Positions 1-3,981 of a stretch of 5,166 bases of DNA are shown here, piece by piece (position 1 is the stretch's first letter; every line of letters begins with the position of its first letter). Made by a program: the position numbers and the translations under genes. The stretch comes from Opitutia bacterium (lineage in GTDB: Bacteria > Verrucomicrobiota > Verrucomicrobiia > Opitutales > Seribacteraceae), in contig JABHOU010000382.1 of assembly GCA_018695085.1 (NCBI GenBank), positions 1 through 5,166 of the forward strand. The letters are read 5' to 3'. Under the pieces are notes generated by a model. The model searched no databases and was not told the origin of the DNA. It worked only from the letters and a program-made list of their open reading frames with translations.

Positions 1-1
1 A

Positions 2-235
2 CGCTTGGATGGAGCGGGGCATATCATGGCTGGGAGTGATGAGGGCCCTGTTATTGTCGTGGATCACCCCAGTAAGAGTTCACTTTATCAGCGAGTCATA
101 CTTCCTTCAACGGATGATGATATTATGCCACCCAAGGGAGACCCCTTAACCCCCGCCCAACAAAAGATCATTAAGGATTGGATAGATTCCGGAGCCGCTT
201 GGGCTCCAGGGGTTGTGCTCCAGCGCAAAGGCTAA
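2..235 (+). CDS. C-terminal part of a planctomycete-type cytochrome c (PSCyt1) domain protein, 5' truncated
   Basis: The frame is open from the left edge to TAA at 233-235, giving 77 visible residues. The TTG at base 5 is an internal leucine codon and not a start. The fragment begins RLDG, continues with a GSDEGPVIV stretch and HPSKSSLYQRV (about residues 22-32), then DDDIMPPKGDPLTPAQ (38-53) and a final helix IIKDWIDSGAAW (56-67). This is the usual end of the PSCyt1 domain of PVC bacteria, in which the Met of MPPKG (Met42 here) is the likely axial haem ligand. The haem-attaching CxxCH would lie upstream of the window. Such proteins are exported and thought to carry electrons, often beside DUF1549/DUF1553 partners. 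Only about ten residues follow the domain, so the domain sits at the protein's C-terminus. The family call is fairly firm; the full architecture and electron partner cannot be seen. Confidence 0.82.
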   Translation, partial: RLDGAGHIMAGSDEGPVIVVDHPSKSSLYQRVILPSTDDDIMPPKGDPLTPAQQKIIKDWIDSGAAWAPGVVLQRKG

Positions 236-244
236 AGTTTAGCC
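230..244. repeat. 15-bp perfect inverted repeat over the stop codon of the cytochrome gene
   Basis: GGCTAAA-G-TTTAGCC has two perfect 7-base arms around one central base, and the TAA stop lies inside the left arm. As RNA it could form a short hairpin once the innermost pairs open. No T-run follows, so it is not a classical intrinsic terminator. It may act in 3'-end processing or be a DNA dyad, and chance is possible. The rest of the gap to base 380 holds only a weak AT-rich hairpin (329-341) before a T-rich stretch (348-359). Confidence 0.35.
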
Positions 245-362
245 GGCATAACACTAGCTAGCTTTGCGGTTAGGGTTTTGCATTTTGAATCTCTTTTGCG
301 GATTTCATCCGATTACTTGGAGTTGCTGTTAGAGAATCTAAGCTTGCTTTTTTTCTTTTGGG

Positions 363-367
363 AAGGA
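363..367 (+). promoter_or_regulatory. Possible ribosome binding site for the YqgE/AlgH gene
   Basis: AAGGA lies within GGAAGGAA (361-368), 13 bases before the ATG at 381. The spacing is longer than usual. An in-frame TAG at 378-380 directly precedes the ATG, so no longer reading is possible and the ATG is the first available start. Confidence 0.4.
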
Positions 368-380
368 ATTTCTTGTCTAG

Positions 381-953
381 ATGAAATTCTCCGAGCGCCA
401 TCAACCCAAGAGTACACTTTCCGGATCCATAATTTTGTCACACCCTTCTCTCCTTGATCCGAATTTCGTAAAGACGATCGTTTTTCTTTCGGCGCACTCC
501 AAGGAGCAAGGTACTTTGGGAGTTATTCTGAATCGGCCCATGGGGCGCAAGTTGTCCGATCTCGACTCTTCTTTCGCTGGAAAATCTTTTGGGGATACCC
601 CAGTGTATGAAGGAGGGCCCGTAGAGAAAGAGAAACTTATTATTGCCGCTTGGGAATGGCTCGAGTCGCCCAGCTCTTTCAAGCTTTATTTCGGGATAGA
701 CATGGAAAAGGCCGAGAATTTGCAAGCCGACAACCCCTCTGTTAAAATAGCCTGTTTCGTGGGGCACTCGGGTTGGTCCCCGGGGCAACTGGAGCATGAA
801 CTGAACGAAGACGCTTGGATTGTTTCGGCTCTCGACAAGGAGCTTTTTGCCCGTCTCGAGGACAAGCAGGTGGTTTGGAAGAACGTCGTTGGCTCGGTAA
901 GTGACGAGTTGCGTTTTCTTGCCGATGCCCCCGAGGACCCCGAATTGAATTAA
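381..953 (+). CDS. yqgE: YqgE/AlgH family protein (UPF0301)
   Basis: A complete gene of 190 residues, close to the usual 180-190 for this family. Family hallmarks appear in order: GSIILSHPSLLDPNF near the N-terminus (15-29), TLGVILNRPMG (45-55), PVYEGGPV (74-81), and the most conserved block FVGHSGWSPGQLEHEL (126-141) followed by DAWIV. There is no signal peptide or membrane segment, so it is predicted to be cytosolic. The biochemical role of the family is not settled: AlgH was linked to alginate regulation in Pseudomonas, but the protein is broadly distributed and no enzyme activity is established. It is separated by 145 bases from the cytochrome gene and by 260 bases from the glutamine synthetase, which has its own promoter, so it is probably transcribed alone or with upstream genes. 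The family assignment is secure; the function is not. Confidence 0.95.
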   Translation: MKFSERHQPKSTLSGSIILSHPSLLDPNFVKTIVFLSAHSKEQGTLGVILNRPMGRKLSDLDSSFAGKSFGDTPVYEGGPVEKEKLIIAAWEWLESPSSFKLYFGIDMEKAENLQADNPSVKIACFVGHSGWSPGQLEHELNEDAWIVSALDKELFARLEDKQVVWKNVVGSVSDELRFLADAPEDPELN

Positions 954-1052
954 GCTAGTAAAGCTTCTTGGAGTATCCCATGCGTTCGAAATCGGTTTAG
1001 AATATAAAACGAATTGGCTAAATTGAGTCCAAATTTCCTTGAAAAAAGGGCT

Positions 1053-1068
1053 TGGCACGTCAGTTGCT
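1053..1068 (+). promoter_or_regulatory. Sigma-54 (RpoN) -24/-12 promoter of the glutamine synthetase gene
   Basis: TGGCACG-TCAG-TTGCT matches the sigma-54 consensus TGGCACG-N4-TTGCW at every defined position, with the required spacing between the GG (-24) and GC (-12) elements; the preceding base is T, also as in the consensus. The implied transcription start is near 1079, about 135 bases before the ATG of the glutamine synthetase. Sigma-54 promoters need an enhancer-binding activator of the NtrC type. I find no clear NtrC-like site (TGCAC...GTGCA dyad) in 954-1052, so the activator site may differ from the enterobacterial one. Nitrogen-limitation control of GSII by NtrC and RpoN is known in rhizobia, which fits this placement. 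Confidence 0.85.
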
Positions 1069-1078
1069 AAATGACTTA

Positions 1079-1213
1079 AAGATAATATTTGCATTACACC
1101 CTGAGTTTTAGGCAGTCCAAATTCCCCTCCCTCTCAGTTTCAAAACCTTCCATACTAAATAAATTCTCTCTCAAACACTACTCAAGTACCATACAATAAA
1201 ATTCCAATCAGTA
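1079..1213 (+). other. Long G-poor 5' leader of the glutamine synthetase mRNA, without Shine-Dalgarno
   Basis: This is the inferred untranslated leader between the sigma-54 start point and the ATG at 1214. From 1117 to 1213 only three of 97 bases are G (1137, 1186 and 1211), and the segment is rich in C, T and A, with CT-rich patches at 1122-1135 and 1163-1171. No purine-rich Shine-Dalgarno sequence occurs in the last 20 bases (AAATTCCAATCAGTA then ATG). So low a G content allows almost no stable pairing. This suggests initiation on an open, pyrimidine-rich leader, perhaps with help from ribosomal protein S1; that mechanism is inference. The leader's 5' boundary depends on the promoter call. 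Confidence 0.55.
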
Positions 1214-2233
1214 ATGAGCAAACATAAGCTAGAATACATTTGGCTCGACGGATACAAACCGACTCAGAGTCTACGAAGCAAAACGATGGTTGTTGACGAT
1301 TTCAGCGGCAAGCTGGAAGACGCCAAGCAATGGTCATTCGACGGTTCCTCAACGGAGCAAGCGTCCGGGGACGATTCTGACTGCCTCCTGCAGCCCGTTG
1401 CGATTTTTCCGGATCCTGATCGTTTCGGAGGCAACGGTTGGCTGGTAATGACAGAAGTGCTGAATGCCGACGGAACGCCCCATGAATCGAACGGACGAGC
1501 CACGATCGAAGAGGACGATGACGATTTCTGGTTCGGGTACGAGCAGGAGTACACTCTGATTGATCCCGACACTAATCTCCCGCTCGGTTTCCCCGAGAAT
1601 GGTTTTCCTGGACCTCAGGGTCCGTATTACACTTCCGTTGGGGCGGCCAACACCTTTGGTCGTGACCTTATTGACGAGCACCTGCACCTTTGTCTCGAGG
1701 CGGGCATCAACGTCGAGGGTATCAATGCGGAGGTAATGATGGGGCAGTGGGAATATCAAATCTTCGCAAAGGGCGCCGGGCAGGCCGGCGACGAGGTTTG
1801 GGTCGCTCGTTATCTTCTCGAACGTACTGCCGAGAAGTATGGCATCGTCATTGATTTGCATCCCAAGCCCGTCAAGGGCGACTGGAATGGTTCCGGGATG
1901 CACTGCAACTTCTCCAATGGCGTAATGCGCGACCAAGGCGGAGAGGACGTCATGACCAAAATTTGCGAACATTTCGGCCGGAATATCGATCGTCATGTCA
2001 GCGTTTATGGAGCAGAAAATGACCAGCGTTTGACTGGCTTGCACGAAACTCAAGCGATTGATAAGTTCAGCTATGGCGTCTCTGACCGTGGAGCCTCCAT
2101 TAGGATTCCGGTGGCAACTATCCAGGACGGCTGGAAAGGACGTCTCGAGGACCGCCGACCAGCCTCTAATGGTGATCCTTACAGGATTGGGGCTGTCGTC
2201 ATCAAGACAACCAAGGAAGCTCTCGCTTCCTGA
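1214..2233 (+). CDS. glnII: Glutamine synthetase, type II (GSII, eukaryotic-like)
   Basis: A complete 339-residue enzyme that makes glutamine from glutamate, ammonia and ATP in the cytosol. Its length fits GSII (about 330-370) and is far below GSI (about 450-470). The N-terminal beta-grasp domain shows EYIWLDG (7-13), LRSKT (20-24) and WSFDGSSTEQASGDDSD (40-56). The catalytic domain shows FGYEQEYTL with metal-ligand glutamates E110 and E112 (107-115), FPGPQGPYY (131-139), NAEVMMGQWEYQI with E173 and E180 (171-183), GDWNGSGMH with H230 (222-230), NDQRLTG (269-275), DRGASIRIP (291-299) and LEDRRPASNGDPY with the flap E312 and R314 (311-323). GSII is not adenylylated, so control would be mainly transcriptional, in line with the sigma-54 promoter upstream. 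An acidic run EEDDDD (99-104) links the two domains. ATG 1214 places the beta-grasp start correctly, although no Shine-Dalgarno precedes it. Such genes are often labelled glnA. Confidence 0.96.
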   Translation: MSKHKLEYIWLDGYKPTQSLRSKTMVVDDFSGKLEDAKQWSFDGSSTEQASGDDSDCLLQPVAIFPDPDRFGGNGWLVMTEVLNADGTPHESNGRATIEEDDDDFWFGYEQEYTLIDPDTNLPLGFPENGFPGPQGPYYTSVGAANTFGRDLIDEHLHLCLEAGINVEGINAEVMMGQWEYQIFAKGAGQAGDEVWVARYLLERTAEKYGIVIDLHPKPVKGDWNGSGMHCNFSNGVMRDQGGEDVMTKICEHFGRNIDRHVSVYGAENDQRLTGLHETQAIDKFSYGVSDRGASIRIPVATIQDGWKGRLEDRRPASNGDPYRIGAVVIKTTKEALAS

Positions 2234-2268
2234 TTCGCTTTAGACACCAGATTTCATTAAATGCAAAA

Positions 2269-2300
2269 GGTCGGCGGTAGAATTTCCGTCGGCCTTTTTT
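2269..2300 (+). terminator. Rho-independent terminator of the glutamine synthetase gene
   Basis: GGTCGGCGG (2269-2277) pairs with CCGTCGGCC (2286-2294) as nine base pairs including two G-U wobbles, closing an 8-base loop. Six T follow directly (2295-2300). Four A at 2265-2268 can pair with the T-run, so a weaker mirror terminator may act on the other strand. It begins 35 bases after the TGA of the glutamine synthetase gene and closes that transcription unit. Confidence 0.9.
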
Positions 2301-2376
2301 GTGAGCGATCTATGCTTCAAGATTTTGATTGGTAAGATGTTCTTGCCGCAAGTACTTTCTTTTGCTCGCCTAGGTT

Positions 2377-2399
2377 GGTAGCGGATTTTTTTCGCTATC
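2377..2399. repeat. Hairpin with T-rich loop in the gap before the GIY-YIG relic
   Basis: GGTAGCG (2377-2383) and CGCTATC (2393-2399) form a 7-bp stem with one G-U pair. The loop GATTTTTTT holds the T-run, so this is not an intrinsic terminator on the plus strand. It could be an operator-like dyad or a leftover of the relic's control region. The rest of 2301-2419 shows no gene and no convincing promoter. Confidence 0.3.
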
Positions 2400-2419
2400 A
2401 TCTAGTGTAATTCAAACCA

Positions 2420-2859
2420 ATTTCCGAACAAATCCAAAAGGCTGCCGGAACTCTGTTGAGGCAGCCTCTTTGCCGGTTCTCCGATTGGCCCAATCCTGAA
2501 GTCCCGGATTCTCCCGGACTCTATGCCGTGTGGGAAGAGGGCGAGGTTGAATGGGTGGTGCCGCCGGTGGTTCTCTTCGAAGTCGGTTCGAAAGGCAGGT
2601 AAAGGGTCAATCCCGAGGGAATCCTTTCTGCCAAGGAGTTTGCGATCGCCTAATGTTTCGGCACATGAATTTGGACGACTTCATTCGAATGGCTGGAGAA
2701 ACCCAACTCTTTGCGGATGTTTTAGCCGCTAAGTTCGTGAAGAATCACCTTACTTATCGTTTCGTTTCGACCAAGGACAATTCCATAGCTATGACCATTG
2801 CCTCGGCTATCTGTGCAGGGAATACAACTATAGAGAAACCCTTCCTTAACCCGCAGTGA
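2420..2859 (+). pseudogene. GIY-YIG nuclease-domain gene broken by a frameshift
   Basis: Two overlapping frames join into one recognisable protein of about 146 residues. The first (2420-2557) ends FSDWPNPEVPDSPGLYAVW...EVEWV, carrying the GLY version of the GIY motif (33-35). The second (2557-2859) begins GAAGGSLRSRFE, so the junction restores WVG in the YIG position (45-47). It goes on with GNPFCQGVCDRL (67-78), HLTYRFV (110-116) and KPFLNPQ (140-146). This matches the GIY-YIG family whose members carry a GDQFCVYVxDRL block, a YRF block and a terminal LNP. Restoring one G in TGGTG (2556-2560) repairs the frame; uncorrected, the first frame stops at TAA 2600-2602. There is no normal start: ATT 2420 gives the most protein-like N-terminus (ISEQIQKAAGTLL), and TTG 2456 is possible. 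The segment where the catalytic Glu is expected reads TIASAI. A sequencing error at the junction is possible. A shorter product from ATG 2551 would lack the GIY motif. Confidence 0.72.
2439..2467. repeat. 8-bp perfect inverted repeat near the start of the GIY-YIG relic
   Basis: AGGCTGCC (2439-2446) and GGCAGCCT (2460-2467) pair perfectly around a 13-base loop. On the minus strand the stem is followed by TTTT-GGATTTG and on the plus strand by CTTT, so either direction gives only a weak terminator-like shape. It lies inside the apparent coding part (KAAGTLLRQP), so it may be coincidental. It could also be a late minus-strand stop for the kinase transcript, whose gene ends about 450 bases away. 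Confidence 0.3.
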
Positions 2860-2917
2860 CTCGATAAAAGCTAAGTGTCATGGGTTCAGAATTAGAGAGT
2901 TCCTAGTCACCTTTTTT
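2856..2917. other. Convergent intergenic gap with a weak terminator-like arrangement
   Basis: The GIY-YIG relic (plus) and the kinase (minus) meet here with 56 bases between their stop codons. GTGACT (2856-2861) can pair with AGTCAC (2905-2910), followed by C and six T (2912-2917). This resembles a plus-strand terminator but has a very long 43-base loop and a short stem. No strong hairpin is visible for the kinase transcript here. Confidence 0.2.
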
Positions 2918-3944
2918 ATTCTCTGGAAATAGAGGTTTTCCTCGCCTTGGAGTAATTTAGAAGGTCTTCCATCATTGATTCCGCAGTTTGATAACGGTTT
3001 CGTCGGTTTTTTTCCAGTGCTTTCAGGCAGATTTTTTCCAGCTCTGCAGGAATGTTGTTTTCTGGAGCAATATCTCGAGGTGAAGGAAACGGTTTGTGGA
3101 GAAGTTCTTCTATGATTTCAGTTATGTCTTGGCCGTTCAGGAGTTGGCGATAAGTGAGTATCTCGAAAAGTATGTTGCCCAGACCGAAAATATCAGCTCG
3201 AGCGTCGATGTGGGAATCTCCTCGGGCGAGTTCCGGTGCCATGTAAAGAGGGGTTCCGTAATGGCGACCAGCGGGAGTCAGTTCGCAATTTTGGTGTTTG
3301 GCCATTACAGGCTTTTTCAAGTCTGGTTCACCCCAAACTTTTGCTAGTCCCCAGTCGATGACGTAGGTGGCTCCGAATTCCCCAGTCAGGATATTTGCCG
3401 GTTTGAGGTCCCGGTGAATGACGCCTCTGGAGTGAGTATGGGCCAGCGTTTGACAAACTTGAATTAAGATATCGATTAAAACATGTAGCGGAAAGGCATT
3501 ATGAGTGTGCGGGTCTCTCGTTTTGAGCGTCTTTATGATTTCTCGCAGGTCGCGCCCCCGGACTCGTTTCATTGTGAAGAATAATAATCCTTCCCGGTCG
3601 CGCCCCAGTTCGTATACGGGAACCGTTCCGGGGTGTGCTAGGTTTGCAGTTATGCGAGCTTCGCGAAGAAATCTCTGAATTTCGGTTTCATCACCCGATA
3701 AATGTTCATGCAGTGTCTTGTATACGACTTGACGCCCTAGGTTTTCGTCGAAGCAGGAATACAATTTTGCTATTCCTCCCTCACTGAGCAGTTCGAAGTC
3801 TCGATACTTTAATGAACCGCTCTTCCAATGCAGGCCCAAGGTTTTATCCGTCTCCGAAAGGCGGAAAAAACCAGTGCCTACGTCGGTTTTTTTTGTGTTG
3901 AATTTCTGTCCCAATTGCTTGCTTTCTAGATGGAATCTATCCAT
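2916..3944 (-). CDS. Soluble serine/threonine protein kinase (Hanks type, PknB-like)
   Basis: A complete 342-residue kinase. After about 47 variable residues comes the ATP loop SEGGIAKLY (54-62), the catalytic lysine K76 in VVYKTL, the helix-C glutamate E95 in FLREARI, the catalytic loop HRDLKPANIL with D179, K181 and N184 (177-186), the metal-binding D197 in DWG (a variant of DFG), the APE motif (236-238), D251 in DIFGLG, and the late arginine R317 in NRRNRYQT. All residues needed for catalysis are present, so it should be active. The chain ends about 25 residues after the domain, with no membrane segment, PASTA, WD40 or TPR region. This makes it a minimal cytosolic kinase, whereas many PVC kinases are larger and membrane-bound. 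ATG 3944 is the first start after an in-frame stop at 3969-3971; no clear Shine-Dalgarno precedes it. It lies 37 bases downstream of the sulfatase gene on the same strand and is probably co-transcribed with it. Its substrate is unknown. Confidence 0.93.
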   Translation of the reverse strand: MDRFHLESKQLGQKFNTKKTDVGTGFFRLSETDKTLGLHWKSGSLKYRDFELLSEGGIAKLYSCFDENLGRQVVYKTLHEHLSGDETEIQRFLREARITANLAHPGTVPVYELGRDREGLLFFTMKRVRGRDLREIIKTLKTRDPHTHNAFPLHVLIDILIQVCQTLAHTHSRGVIHRDLKPANILTGEFGATYVIDWGLAKVWGEPDLKKPVMAKHQNCELTPAGRHYGTPLYMAPELARGDSHIDARADIFGLGNILFEILTYRQLLNGQDITEIIEELLHKPFPSPRDIAPENNIPAELEKICLKALEKNRRNRYQTAESMMEDLLNYSKARKTSISRE

Positions 3945-3981
3945 CTGCTTCGAGTATTTTAGTTGGACTCATGGCATTTCT

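Noticed and set aside
329..354. TTAGA-GAA-TCTAA hairpin upstream of a T-run, as a possible terminator before the YqgE gene
   Set aside because: The stem is only five AT-rich pairs and is separated from the T-run by six bases, too weak to call.
968..1008. Sigma-70-like TTGGAG and TAGAAT/TATAAA boxes upstream of the sigma-54 element
   Set aside because: The spacing (24 bases for TTGGAG to TAGAAT) does not fit a sigma-70 promoter, and no alternative pair is convincing.
438..1094. 218-codon minus-strand open frame opposite the YqgE gene
   Set aside because: It is antisense to a clear, full-length YqgE protein with conserved motifs, and its own translation shows no recognisable domain.
1349..2053. 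234-codon minus-strand open frame opposite the glutamine synthetase
   Set aside because: The plus-strand reading is an unmistakable GSII enzyme over its full length; the antisense frame has no family features.
2551..2560. Programmed -1 frameshift site joining the two halves of the GIY-YIG gene
   Set aside because: The bases GAA TGG GTG GTG do not form a slippery X-XXY-YYZ heptamer, and the gene also lacks a standard start codon, so decay or a sequencing error is simpler.
2576..2592. tRNA T-arm-like GGTTCGAAA and a doubled TTCGAA
   Set aside because: No acceptor stem, anticodon arm or CCA end can be built around it, and it falls inside the GIY-YIG relic where it is explained by coding.
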